Assembly (NCBI GenBank): GCA_013334325.1
Contig: JAAXXT010000013.1
Span: 1 to 57,406 of the forward strand
Direction: 5' to 3'
Length of the DNA stretch: 57,406 nucleotides
Origin: Erysipelotrichaceae bacterium
Lineage (GTDB): Bacteria > Bacillota_I > Bacilli_A > Erysipelotrichales > Erysipelotrichaceae
Shown: piece by piece, positions 43,125 through 51,505 of the stretch
How the letters are laid out: each line of letters opens with the position of its first letter
Position numbering within the stretch: position 1 is the first letter of the stretch
Made by a program: the position numbers and the translations under genes
The notes under the pieces: model-generated
The model's input: the letters and a program-made list of their open reading frames with translations, nothing else
What the model was told of the DNA's origin: nothing
Databases searched by the model: none

Positions 43125-43988
43125 TTAGTAAAACCAAAGAGGTTTTGTTTGAGTAAAATGAAGTGTATCTTCATCAAATCGCTGGATCAGTTTCAACATC
43201 ACCTTGATCTCTTCATCATTGTATTTAGTAGCCCAAGGAATAGACGCAAGGCAATTGACGCCTATATAAAGAAATAATAAATCAAAGAAATGATCAGGGA
43301 TCTGATCATCGAAATAAGACATGATCATGGATCTTGTAAAGAGAGGACTTTTTTCGCGTGTCCATACGATTCGATTGAATTCTTCCCAAGGATCTCCTAT
43401 GTCCCATCGATCAAAATCTAGAATCCCTAGATTGCCATCCTCACATAGTAAGAAATTACCGATATGATAATCTCCATGTTGAAAGCTTACAGGTCGAGCT
43501 TTGATGAGATCTCTTAATTCATTTAATTTATCGATTAAAAGATCATCACCTATAAATCGTGTTCCGCATTCTTTATACGCTTTTATGTTTCGATCCATTT
43601 TAGATCCATAGTGCATTTCCCAAGAGAGAGTCTCATCGATCTTGACTTGAGAATGGATTGCTTTTAGGGCATAGCCTGCTTGATGTCCTAATTCGATCTG
43701 TTGTTCATAAGATAAAGAATCTATGACTTCTTCTAGATCTTGTCCAACTAGATAGGATGTTTTATAATGAACCTCATTTTTGATAAGTTCAACACTTAAT
43801 CCTTGACTGAATTGAACAGGAGCTAAATCTAATTGTTGAAGATAGTTTATCTCTTGGATCTTACGATGAAATTTCGTTGAATCTAGTATTCTTAAAAGCA
43901 CAGTTTCACTGGAGCTTTTAAGAATAAATTTACGATCACTGGACCATCCTTTATTTAAAGGAATACGTTTAATAGAGTTGAATTTCAT
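43125..43988 (-). CDS. Aminoglycoside-phosphotransferase/kinase-like protein
   Basis: The 287-residue product has the APH/choline-kinase fold. The Brenner-type catalytic loop SFQHGDYHIGNFLL and the metal-binding ILDFDRWDIGDPWEEF are both intact. Such proteins phosphorylate small alcohols; members in this group are often annotated as aminoglycoside phosphotransferases without proof. A TATAAT at 44000-44005 on the minus strand puts the transcript start only a few bases from the ATG. Confidence 0.8.
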   Translation of the reverse strand: MKFNSIKRIPLNKGWSSDRKFILKSSSETVLLRILDSTKFHRKIQEINYLQQLDLAPVQFSQGLSVELIKNEVHYKTSYLVGQDLEEVIDSLSYEQQIELGHQAGYALKAIHSQVKIDETLSWEMHYGSKMDRNIKAYKECGTRFIGDDLLIDKLNELRDLIKARPVSFQHGDYHIGNFLLCEDGNLGILDFDRWDIGDPWEEFNRIVWTREKSPLFTRSMIMSYFDDQIPDHFFDLLFLYIGVNCLASIPWATKYNDEEIKVMLKLIQRFDEDTLHFTQTKPLWFY

Positions 43989-44022
43989 AAGACTTGTTTA
44001 TTATAACATGACCCTTATCCAT

Positions 44023-44047
44023 AAAAAAACAGGTCAATGACCTGTTT
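44023..44047 (-). terminator. Terminator after ogt
   Basis: AAACAGGT / ACCTGTTT with a 5-base loop and a T-run on the minus strand. Confidence 0.8.
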
Positions 44048-44492
44048 ATCTTTTCTCAAAATCTAATAATTTCTGTTTTAGATCTAGACCACCGAAGAAG
44101 CCTGTAAGCTTCCCATCTGATCCTACCACTCTGTGACATGGTTGAACGATGGCGATCGGATTACGATTGCATGCGCCTCCTACAGCTCTAAAACCTTTAG
44201 GGGATCCTACAGCTCTGGCCAGATCTCCATAGGTCTTAGTTTCCCCATAAGGAATCTCACGCATAGCAATCCATACTTTCTTTTGAAAGACTGTTCCTTT
44301 TGGATCTAGTTTTAAATCAAAAGTCTTTCGTTTTCCTAAGGCATATTCATTAAGTTGAATGGATGCCTTAAGTACTTCACCAGATACAACACCTGTCGAT
44401 TCATCACTTTCAGTGATGTCTAGAAATGTGATGACAGATTCATCACCTGTCACGGTAAGATAGCGGTCTAAGAAAGGTACGCTTTTTTTCAT
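44046..44492 (-). CDS. ogt: Methylated-DNA-protein cysteine methyltransferase
   Basis: The 148-residue suicide repair protein takes O6-alkyl groups from guanine onto its active cysteine (C119 in PCHRV). The DNA-binding helix region (IPYGETKTYGDLARAVGSP, FRAVGGACNRNP) is complete. It has a good AAGGAG and overlaps the upstream acetyltransferase-like gene by four bases. Confidence 0.93.
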   Translation of the reverse strand: MKKSVPFLDRYLTVTGDESVITFLDITESDESTGVVSGEVLKASIQLNEYALGKRKTFDLKLDPKGTVFQKKVWIAMREIPYGETKTYGDLARAVGSPKGFRAVGGACNRNPIAIVQPCHRVVGSDGKLTGFFGGLDLKQKLLDFEKR

Positions 44493-45262
44493 AGGTGCTC
44501 CTTAAAGTAACTTATCGTAAACTCATGAAGAGAACTCATCTCGATGAGTTTAACAGTCGCATTGCCTAAATTTAAAGTCTTGACCTCATGGGTCAATTCA
44601 TATTCAGCTCCGATTTGATTAAAGATCTCTGAGTCTGTATCCACATCTAAGATCTTAACTCTTTTATCTTTCCCATTGACTTTAATGGTGGCAGATTCTA
44701 AGTAATAGGGACGCATATTCGATAAAGTCTCTGCCACATGCATTCCTGTCAAAGTGGAATAATCTACCCCAATCAGTAAGGCTTTTGATTTCATTTGAAT
44801 GGCTTTCTCTAATGGAGAATCTATCCCAAAAGCAGGGCTTATTGGTGAACTCATCGTCAACCATTTGGCTTGTTTACCTAAAGCCATCACAGCACAATTA
44901 GGATGATCTGAAAACATGGTCTGATCTTTAAGTTGTAAAGTCTGAGCTAAGGATCCCATCCAATTGAGATAGCTTTCTTTTCCTTTAAAGGAAGGATGGC
45001 TTTCTCTTATCAACTTAAAGCTTTCGATTTCTACTGGAGGATGCTGCCAATGGGCAGGTTCTGTATTGGTTGAATATTGTGCAGCCATTAGTAAAGTGCC
45101 CTCATAGGAAAGCACTTTAAGTAAAGCATCAATGATGGTATTGGGTCCTCCGGACACCAAACCTATGGCTTTAAGTGAGCCATGAAGTTCAACGATATCC
45201 CCTTCTTTCAAACCCATAGATCTGAAGAAAGAGCTGGCACTTTCAAGGGTCACTGGAAACAT
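44489..45262 (-). CDS. AAC(3)/YokD-family acetyltransferase
   Basis: The 257-residue member of the aminoglycoside 3-N-acetyltransferase fold shows ELHGSLKAIG, GGPNTIIDALLKVL, GTLLMAAQ, SDHPNCAVMALG and GVDYSTLTGMHVAE, with the conserved His. Housekeeping members of this family in Firmicutes have no proven antibiotic substrate. It lies three bases downstream of a thioredoxin-like lipoprotein gene and overlaps ogt. Confidence 0.8.
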   Translation of the reverse strand: MFPVTLESASSFFRSMGLKEGDIVELHGSLKAIGLVSGGPNTIIDALLKVLSYEGTLLMAAQYSTNTEPAHWQHPPVEIESFKLIRESHPSFKGKESYLNWMGSLAQTLQLKDQTMFSDHPNCAVMALGKQAKWLTMSSPISPAFGIDSPLEKAIQMKSKALLIGVDYSTLTGMHVAETLSNMRPYYLESATIKVNGKDKRVKILDVDTDSEIFNQIGAEYELTHEVKTLNLGNATVKLIEMSSLHEFTISYFKEHL

Positions 45263-45265
45263 AAG

Positions 45266-45745
45266 TTAGTTGATGAGACCTTTCGTCTTAAGCAAGGCAA
45301 TCAAATTATCGGCGTAGAGACTCACATGGGCCACATCTAAATTTTCATCATCACCTACGAAAACTTCTGGATAGAAGGATTCGATGACGACCCCATCAAG
45401 TACGATGATGTAGGTAGGTGTCGCCACAGGCTTGATCACATATTGATAGATCATATTGAGTTGTTTGGTGGACGTCTTATCCATTTCGATATAATACATC
45501 GGGATCTTTCCACGACTAACAACTTCATTGTTGACAGCTTTCATAAACTGACACGATTCACACCATGAATTCCCAAAGTAAAAGATAAAGCTTTCATCAG
45601 CTTCAATCAATTCGACCACATAACTAGGTAAAACTTGAGTGATCTTGGTTGTGCTAGCTGCTTTGTCTTTAACGCTTGCTGGTATACTTGAACAGCCTGA
45701 TAGAAAGATGAGGCTGATCATAATCACTGCGAGTATTTTCTTCAT
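45266..45745 (-). CDS. Thioredoxin-like lipoprotein (CESC active site)
   Basis: The 159-residue product has a type II signal peptide with lipobox LSGC (C18), then a thioredoxin fold with WCESC (C62, C65) and the cis-Pro loop VATPTYII. Anchored outside the membrane, it could reduce or form disulfides in surface proteins. It is a tandem paralogue of the next gene upstream. Confidence 0.82.
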   Translation of the reverse strand: MKKILAVIMISLIFLSGCSSIPASVKDKAASTTKITQVLPSYVVELIEADESFIFYFGNSWCESCQFMKAVNNEVVSRGKIPMYYIEMDKTSTKQLNMIYQYVIKPVATPTYIIVLDGVVIESFYPEVFVGDDENLDVAHVSLYADNLIALLKTKGLIN

Positions 45746-45769
45746 ATTTTTTCCTTGCTTTCTAAAATC

Positions 45770-46255
45770 TTAGTCGACCAATAAACCTTTTTCTCTAAGC
45801 ACTGAGATGAAATGAACAGTATATAGATTGATGTGTTCATTCACAAATCCCGTATCATCTCCTACTAAGATCTCAGGCGTAAAGGTTTCTTTGACGACAC
45901 CATTTAAGACGATGACATAGGTCGGAGTAGATGTAGGTTGAGCTAAATAAGGCACCAACAGTTTCATTTGATTTTTAGATGTCTTATCGATCTCAATAAA
46001 ATACATAGGGATGCCTGTTCTTCTTACGACTTCAGAATTGATGTCTTTCATAAACAAACACGCTCCACAAACAGAGCTTCCATAATAGTAAATAAAACTG
46101 GCTTTACTGTCATAAAGTTCTACGACATAGCTTGGTTTTACTTGAGTGATCTCAGTGATACTGCCTGCTTTGTCTTTGATTTTTTCTGGGATTCCATCTG
46201 AACAGGCTGTTAAAAGCACAGCGAGTAAAGAAACTACAAGTAACATTCTTTTCAT
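45770..46255 (-). CDS. Thioredoxin-like lipoprotein (CGAC active site)
   Basis: The 161-residue paralogue of the downstream gene has lipobox LTAC (C18), active site VCGAC (C63, C66) in place of WCESC, and cis-Pro in TSTPTYVIVLNG. The two share SYVVEL near residue 44 and an acidic GDD before the last strand. Different dipeptides between the cysteines imply different redox potentials. No DsbB/CcdA partner is adjacent. Confidence 0.82.
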   Translation of the reverse strand: MKRMLLVVSLLAVLLTACSDGIPEKIKDKAGSITEITQVKPSYVVELYDSKASFIYYYGSSVCGACLFMKDINSEVVRRTGIPMYFIEIDKTSKNQMKLLVPYLAQPTSTPTYVIVLNGVVKETFTPEILVGDDTGFVNEHINLYTVHFISVLREKGLLVD

Positions 46256-46261
46256 AAGGTC

Positions 46262-46729
46262 CTACTTTCCATGGTGGTGGGCAATCTTGCTTGCCGCACT
46301 GGCTGCGATGGCCCCAACGATATCATCTAGAAAGACGTTACATTGAGATCCATGTTGATTGATTTTTTCTAAGATACCAGGCTTTTCTCTATCGATAAAG
46401 CCATAGTTGGTTAAAGCAATCGATCCATATAAATTACATATCCCATACGCCAACACTTCATCTATCCCATATAAAGATTCATCGGCCAAAAGTATGGCCC
46501 TTAATTGAGGATCCATATCGATCTCAGACTCAGCGATCTTATCGATCATAAGCCCAGTCAAGATCGCATGTTGGACTTCTCGTTTAGCGATGACACTTTG
46601 TACACTAAGCAATATTTCATCCTTTAATATTTCAGGATGATATTTGCCTTGAAGATAAAGGACCAAGTCTACGATATCATCTAGACTTACGCCTCTTTCT
46701 TCTAATAATTTAACACATTTGTCGTACAT
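46262..46729 (-). CDS. pgpA: Phosphatidylglycerophosphatase A-like protein
   Basis: This YutG/PgpA-type protein has RGVSLDDIVDLVLYLQGKY, AKREVQHAILTG, YGIDEVLAYGICNLYGSIAL, and FLDDIVGAIAAS with the acidic metal site. It should dephosphorylate phosphatidylglycerophosphate, although it lacks the long hydrophobic stretches of proteobacterial PgpA. The ATG at 46729 (155 residues) has a perfect AAAGGAG; the upstream ATG at 46753 does not. Confidence 0.85.
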   Translation of the reverse strand: MYDKCVKLLEERGVSLDDIVDLVLYLQGKYHPEILKDEILLSVQSVIAKREVQHAILTGLMIDKIAESEIDMDPQLRAILLADESLYGIDEVLAYGICNLYGSIALTNYGFIDREKPGILEKINQHGSQCNVFLDDIVGAIAASAASKIAHHHGK

Positions 46730-46877
46730 CTTGTACTCCTTTGCCTTAAGCATAATGATTCCTAATTAACTCTTAGCCTAAGACTTAAGATAAATCAATC
46801 ATCGAAGCATCTTGATTTTCTCTTGGTTTAATTATACTTGAAATCATGGGATACCGATGTGAAAAATATCTTAGAAG

Positions 46878-46902
46878 AAAAGCACCCATACTAAGTGCTT
46901 TT
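46878..46902 (-). terminator. Terminator after tRNA-Glu
   Basis: AAAAGCAC / GTGCTTTT with a 9-base loop lies 15 bases past the tRNA 3' end on the minus strand. Confidence 0.7.
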
Positions 46903-46916
46903 CCTATCTTTTCAAT

Positions 46917-46992
46917 TGGTGACCCGTACGGGGTTCGAACCCGTAAATGCAAGCGTGAGGGGCTTGTGAGTTAACCGTTTCTCCAACGGGCC
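46917..46992 (-). tRNA. tRNA-Glu(CUC) with C33
   Basis: The 76-nt cloverleaf has acceptor GGCCCGT / ACGGGTC, a D-arm with the GG pair (AAACGGTTAA loop), anticodon stem CAAGC/GCTTG, loop CCCTCAC, a 5-base variable loop, T-arm ACGGG-TTCGAAC-CCCGT, A73 and an encoded CCA. The anticodon at 34-36 is CUC, and the body closely follows Firmicutes tRNA-Glu. Position 33, nearly always U, is C here. The short variable loop rules out Leu or Ser. Confidence 0.85.
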
Positions 46993-47080
46993 TTAACACT
47001 AATAACTTTAACACATTCGGCCCTAGGTTAAAACATTCGAGTCTAATTTACTTAATTTTTATGCTTAAACGGATACTGAA

Positions 47081-48013
47081 TCAAGCTTTTCTATTTACTT
47101 TATATACTTTATAAAACATCGTTAAGATACTCACTGTGGTCCCTACTACGATAACTATCAACAAGATCTCTTTTGAAAGATCAATTGTGTTTTTGATGGT
47201 CTCTATTGAATACTCTGAATTATCAGCAATCGTAGTGTAGATCTCATGGTTTAAGAAATCAGATCTTAAGAAGAAATAGGAGAATATCAAACTATAGATC
47301 TTTTCAATGGTCGAAACGATAACCACTGGGATACACCAGGTACCATAAATAAGCTTTACGATCCCAACACAGAAATCCAACAAGACACTTATGTAGAAGA
47401 AAATCAAGAATGGCCCTACGATATCCATATTGAAGAATGGGAAACCATTCTGCATCCAAGAGATAAATATCAAACCGAAAGAAACACCGAAAATAATCTC
47501 AAATATGGTTTCCCCACGACTAATCTTGCTTTGATTCGGTTTAGGGAGTTCAGGTAAATCATTTAGCTTCCAAGTTTCTTTTGCCTCATTTTTACCCAAG
47601 GACCCAATGATCCAAAACCCAATCGTAGTCCACGTAAACGTATTTAATAAGCCTTCTGAAAGACTTCTAAACAGTTCTTTCGCCACTGTTCTCCATCCAT
47701 CAACATAAACAGTTAGAGGAATGGTTGTTACCGCAACGATGACGAATATGACCCCAAATAATTTCAAGGCACTGATATAGTTGTCATAGTGTTCAGGAGC
47801 GATCACGTATCTTTCTTTTCCACGATAACTGTTGGCGAGTTGATTAGGATGTCCCAGTTTATGAAGGATATCAGAAATATCCTCTTCTTTAAGGGGTTCA
47901 TCTGCGATCATGTCTTGAATATTAGCCCTTAATTCTTTACTCACATCTTCTCTCATCGATACAGGAAGCTTTTTGGATACTGCATAGATGTAGCGTTCTA
48001 CCCATTGATTCAT
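47081..48013 (-). CDS. HAAS-domain membrane protein (PadR partner)
   Basis: The N-terminal 70 residues (NQWVERYIYAVSKKLPVSMR, then ILHKLGHPNQLANSYRG) form the HAAS helical domain that accompanies PadR regulators in Firmicutes. Five to six transmembrane helices follow. The start overlaps the PadR stop (TGATG), with AAAGGAGG upstream; ATG at 48016 is an alternative one codon earlier. Such pairs often respond to membrane or antibiotic stress. Exact function unknown. Confidence 0.8.
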   Translation of the reverse strand: MNQWVERYIYAVSKKLPVSMREDVSKELRANIQDMIADEPLKEEDISDILHKLGHPNQLANSYRGKERYVIAPEHYDNYISALKLFGVIFVIVAVTTIPLTVYVDGWRTVAKELFRSLSEGLLNTFTWTTIGFWIIGSLGKNEAKETWKLNDLPELPKPNQSKISRGETIFEIIFGVSFGLIFISWMQNGFPFFNMDIVGPFLIFFYISVLLDFCVGIVKLIYGTWCIPVVIVSTIEKIYSLIFSYFFLRSDFLNHEIYTTIADNSEYSIETIKNTIDLSKEILLIVIVVGTTVSILTMFYKVYKVNRKA

Positions 48014-48351
48014 CATTGTTCCTCCTTTAGAATCTGATTCATCGTTTCGATCAACAACTGCCATTCTTTGACTAGGCTTGTGTAAGTCTCTAGACCCAAG
48101 GGGCTAAGTGTATAGTATTTTCTCGGACGTGTCTCTTGGGTATCCCATTGACTTACGAGTAATCCCTGACTTTCGAGCCGTCTAAGTAATGGATATAAAG
48201 TCCCTGCTTCGATTTTTATGCCTTTGGTTGAAAGATCTTGAAGTAAAGAATAGCCATATTGATCTTTGTGTAACTGACCTAATACAGCTAAGACCTGAGT
48301 CCCTCGACGTAGCTCTGCGATTAAATTGGATAAGATCGATTCATCATTCAT
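48013..48351 (-). CDS. PadR-family transcriptional regulator
   Basis: The 112-residue winged-helix protein shows LAVLGQLHKDQYGYSLLQDL, IEAGTLYPLLRRLESQGLLV and RKYYTLSPLGLE, the standard PadR layout. It should repress its own operon with the HAAS protein. GAGG precedes the ATG. The promoter (48369-48398) is overlapped by repeated TATAC/GTATA words suited to an operator. Confidence 0.9.
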   Translation of the reverse strand: MNDESILSNLIAELRRGTQVLAVLGQLHKDQYGYSLLQDLSTKGIKIEAGTLYPLLRRLESQGLLVSQWDTQETRPRKYYTLSPLGLETYTSLVKEWQLLIETMNQILKEEQ

Positions 48352-48368
48352 AGTTCTACCTCAAACAT

Positions 48369-48398
48369 ACTATACTGTATATCATACACTATTGTCAA
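48369..48398 (-). promoter_or_regulatory. padR promoter with overlapping operator-like repeats
   Basis: Minus strand: TTGACA, 18 bases, TATAGT. The spacer and -10 consist of repeated half-sites (GTATGATATACAGTATAGTA), consistent with autorepression. Confidence 0.6.
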
Positions 48399-48458
48399 TA
48401 CTATATTATTAAATATTTACTACTAGAATGGGTAAAGACACTTTTTGAGTTTGACATT

Positions 48459-48482
48459 AAAAAAGGCACTTTTCAGTGCCTT
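48459..48482 (-). terminator. Terminator of the EF-G-like gene
   Basis: AAGGCACT / AGTGCCTT with a TTTC loop and a T-run on the minus strand. Confidence 0.8.
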
Positions 48483-48489
48483 AATTGTA

Positions 48490-50571
48490 TTATTCCAATT
48501 CTTCTTCTTCGTGATCTTTCGCAGAATTCGCAATGACTTTATCCGCAATGATCTGAGGACAGAATTCATAACGATCGAATTGCTGAGAATAGACACCACG
48601 ACCTTGAGTAAACGATCTTAGTTCAGTTGAATAACGCATCATTTCGCTCATAGGCGCTTCTGCCATAACGACTTGATCATTGTCTTCATTAGGTTCCATA
48701 CCTAAGATGATGCCTCTACGTTTATTGAAATCACCGATGACAGCGCCTGTATATTCATCAGGAACTGTAACTTGGACTTTTACGACTGGTTCTAATAAGA
48801 CAGGTTTAGCCAAAGGCATACCTGCGCGATAGGCTAAACGAGCAGCCATCTTAAATGCGATTTCTTTTGAGTCAACTTCATGGTATTTTCCATCGATCAA
48901 GGTAGCTTTTACCCCAACGACTTTATAGCCCGCTAAGACCCCTTTGACCATGGCTTCTCTTAAACCAGCTTCAACCGCTGGGAAGTATTGACGAGGAACA
49001 GCACCCCCAACGACTTTCTCAACGAAGACCATTTCGATCGAATCGCAAGGTTCGAAAGTAATGAAGACATCTCCGAATTGGCCTGCGCCTCCGGATTGTT
49101 TCTTATGTTTACCTTCAACGGTAACGGTTCCTCTGATGGTTTCACGATAAGGAATACGTGGTTCTCTGAGTTCTACATCGACTTTGTATTTGTTTCTTAG
49201 TTTACTTACGATGACATCTAGATGTTGATCGCCTAATCCATACAGAACCATCTCATGGGTCTCAGGATTCTTGATGACTTGACAGGATGGATCTTCTTCT
49301 TCGATACGCTGCAGGGAGGAACTGAGCTTATCTTCATCATTTTTACTCTTAGGGAAGATACTCATCGCCAGTAGGCCTTCTGGGAATACGATAGGTTCAT
49401 AAGTGACCTCATGGCCCTTTATACATAAAGTGTCATTGGTCTTAGTGGCTTGTAGTTTAACGACACAGCCTAAGTCACCTGTAAAGAGTTTCCCAACGGC
49501 GATCTGATTTTTACCTTTAACGATAAAGACCTGAGCGACTTTTTCTGGTTTTTCTTCACGGACATTATAAATCACGGAGTCTGAAGCCAAGACACCTGTC
49601 ATGACTTTGATGTAGGAGATACGACCTACGAATGGGTCGATGATGGTCTTATAGACCAAGGCTGAGAAGCTTTCGCTTTCATCGGTATGAAGCTTAATGA
49701 CTTCGCCTTTAAGGTTCTTACCTTCAATTAAGCCTTTTTCCCCATAGGATGGGAAGTATTCCCCAATCAGATCCAAGAGTCTTTCGACACCGATCTGTTG
49801 AGTAGCTGATCCACAATAGACAGGACGAATATCGCCTGATCTAACGCCCGCTCTGACCCCTTGGATCAATTCTGCTTCAGTTAGTGGTTCACCAGAGAAG
49901 AATTTATCTAAAAGCTCATCTGAGGTTTCTGCGACTGCTTCTGTGATCATATTCAAGTATTCTTCAGCTTGACCTTTTAAGTTAGCAGGCACTTCTTTTG
50001 CGTTGGCTTTGTCTGTAAGATACCAAGCTTTATTCTTTAAGATATTGATTGATCCTACGACTTTTCCATTTTCGATGATGGGCATTTCAAATGGAATAAC
50101 GGATTTCCCAAAATGATCTCTCAGTTGGGCATAGACTTTATCAAATGATGTATTTTCTTCATCAATCTTATTGATGAAGAAAATGGTAGGTAGTTTACGT
50201 TTACTGACTGCTTTCCAAGCTCTAATGGTTCCTGTTTGGATCCCATCTTTCGCACTGACTACGATCAAGGCATTATCGGCAACCGCTAAACCTGCTTCTA
50301 ATTCTTGAGCGTAATCGAAGTACCCTGGGGTATCGATGAAGTTGATCTTATGATCTTTCCATTCGATAGGTGCCAAAGCTGTATAGATAGATAAGCCTTT
50401 TTTAATTTCATCTTGATCAAAGTCGATGACAGAATTCCCATCGATGGTCTTTCCCATACGATCAGTTACTTTGGTAAAATAAAGCATACTTTCAACGAGT
50501 TGGGTCTTTCCTACACCGGAATGACCCAGTAATACAATGTTTCGGATGTCTAATGCGGCATAATCTTTCAT
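48490..50571 (-). CDS. Elongation factor G paralogue (EF-G II-like GTPase)
   Basis: The 693-residue five-domain translation GTPase has a P-loop GHSGVGKTQL in place of the canonical AHIDAGKTT. The switch II motif is DTPGYFDY, where EF-G has DTPGHVDF; the catalytic His is Tyr. NKID is present. The C-terminal domain IV (GGAGQFGDVFI...) and domain V are complete. These features define the secondary EF-G group found beside the main fusA in many bacteria. It may have slow GTPase activity and act in ribosome rescue or recycling, but this is unproven. Confidence 0.85.
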   Translation of the reverse strand: MKDYAALDIRNIVLLGHSGVGKTQLVESMLYFTKVTDRMGKTIDGNSVIDFDQDEIKKGLSIYTALAPIEWKDHKINFIDTPGYFDYAQELEAGLAVADNALIVVSAKDGIQTGTIRAWKAVSKRKLPTIFFINKIDEENTSFDKVYAQLRDHFGKSVIPFEMPIIENGKVVGSINILKNKAWYLTDKANAKEVPANLKGQAEEYLNMITEAVAETSDELLDKFFSGEPLTEAELIQGVRAGVRSGDIRPVYCGSATQQIGVERLLDLIGEYFPSYGEKGLIEGKNLKGEVIKLHTDESESFSALVYKTIIDPFVGRISYIKVMTGVLASDSVIYNVREEKPEKVAQVFIVKGKNQIAVGKLFTGDLGCVVKLQATKTNDTLCIKGHEVTYEPIVFPEGLLAMSIFPKSKNDEDKLSSSLQRIEEEDPSCQVIKNPETHEMVLYGLGDQHLDVIVSKLRNKYKVDVELREPRIPYRETIRGTVTVEGKHKKQSGGAGQFGDVFITFEPCDSIEMVFVEKVVGGAVPRQYFPAVEAGLREAMVKGVLAGYKVVGVKATLIDGKYHEVDSKEIAFKMAARLAYRAGMPLAKPVLLEPVVKVQVTVPDEYTGAVIGDFNKRRGIILGMEPNEDNDQVVMAEAPMSEMMRYSTELRSFTQGRGVYSQQFDRYEFCPQIIADKVIANSAKDHEEEELE

Positions 50572-50584
50572 GGTGCTGTGGCTC

Positions 50585-51253
50585 CTATTTGAGTAAAGGC
50601 TTAAGTTCAGCCAAACTTTCTGTTCTTACATAATGGACAGCTTTATTGCCGCCTTTATCGATGACTTCTTTATCTGCATGATGATCTAGTAGATACTGGA
50701 CCATTTCTTGATAACCACTATAAGCAGCTCTCATCAAGGCTGTACAACCATTTTCGTCGACAGCGTTGACTTCTGATCCATTGGCCAATAGATTCTTGAT
50801 GACATCGAATTTGAAGGCAGTACAGGCTTCCATTAAAGGCGTACGCCCCATATCATCTTGAGCATTTACATCGGCTTTGGCTTTGATCAAGAGTTCTACG
50901 ACTTCACCTTGACCTAAGAAACTCGCTCTAATCAAGGCAGTTTTACCTTTATTATCGCTTACATTCACATCCGCTCCAGCTTCTAATAGCATCTTGACCA
51001 CATCTGAGTGCCCTTTTTTAGCGGCTCCCATCAAAGCGGTCTTCCCATTGTTGTCTTTCGCATTCACATCGGCACCGTTGTCGATGAGATAACGAACTAC
51101 TTTTTCGAAGCCCCGTTTGGAACTTCTCATCAAAGCCGTACGGGCTTCTGCGTTTCTGACGTTGACGTCAGCGCCCTGGTTCACTGCCACAACGACCTTG
51201 GAGAGATCTCCTGCCGCTGCCGCTTCCCAGAATACTTGATTTGTTTGATCCAT
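50585..51253 (-). CDS. Ankyrin-repeat protein
   Basis: From the ATG at 51253 (AGGAGG seven bases upstream) the 222-residue protein is a solenoid of about six 33-residue ankyrin repeats (for example NGADVNAKDNNGKTALMGAA, SDNKGKTALIRASFLGQGEV). There is no signal peptide, so it is a cytosolic protein-binding scaffold. It sits 13 bases before the EF-G-like gene and is probably cotranscribed with it. Partner unknown. Confidence 0.88.
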   Translation of the reverse strand: MDQTNQVFWEAAAAGDLSKVVVAVNQGADVNVRNAEARTALMRSSKRGFEKVVRYLIDNGADVNAKDNNGKTALMGAAKKGHSDVVKMLLEAGADVNVSDNKGKTALIRASFLGQGEVVELLIKAKADVNAQDDMGRTPLMEACTAFKFDVIKNLLANGSEVNAVDENGCTALMRAAYSGYQEMVQYLLDHHADKEVIDKGGNKAVHYVRTESLAELKPLLK

Positions 51254-51448
51254 GTGTTTTCCTCCTGTGTTCAAACAATAAAAAAGATGAACGAGTTAAG
51301 TCCATCTTAAAAGGCAATAGCAATCTTATTCAAAACAACAAAGACAGGGGTTCCCGTTTTGGTTTGTGTTACGAAGTGGACACGAAAATTTCTGCCCATA
51401 ATCATTACCTCACTGTTCTGTGTTTGTATCTTCATTGTAATCTATTGT

Positions 51449-51484
51449 TGCCAAAATACAAGCCGTTAGACTAAAATTTTGGCA
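51449..51484. repeat. Inverted repeat upstream of the ankyrin gene
   Basis: TGCCAAAAT and ATTTTGGCA are separated by 18 bases in the strip between two minus-strand genes. It could act as a weak terminator or a regulator site. Confidence 0.35.
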
Positions 51485-51505
51485 CTAATTGGTTTAGGTT
51501 TAGCA

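Noticed and set aside
46917-46992. tRNA-Leu or tRNA-Val
   Set aside because: The variable loop is only five bases, and the only register with a five-pair anticodon stem gives CUC (Glu).
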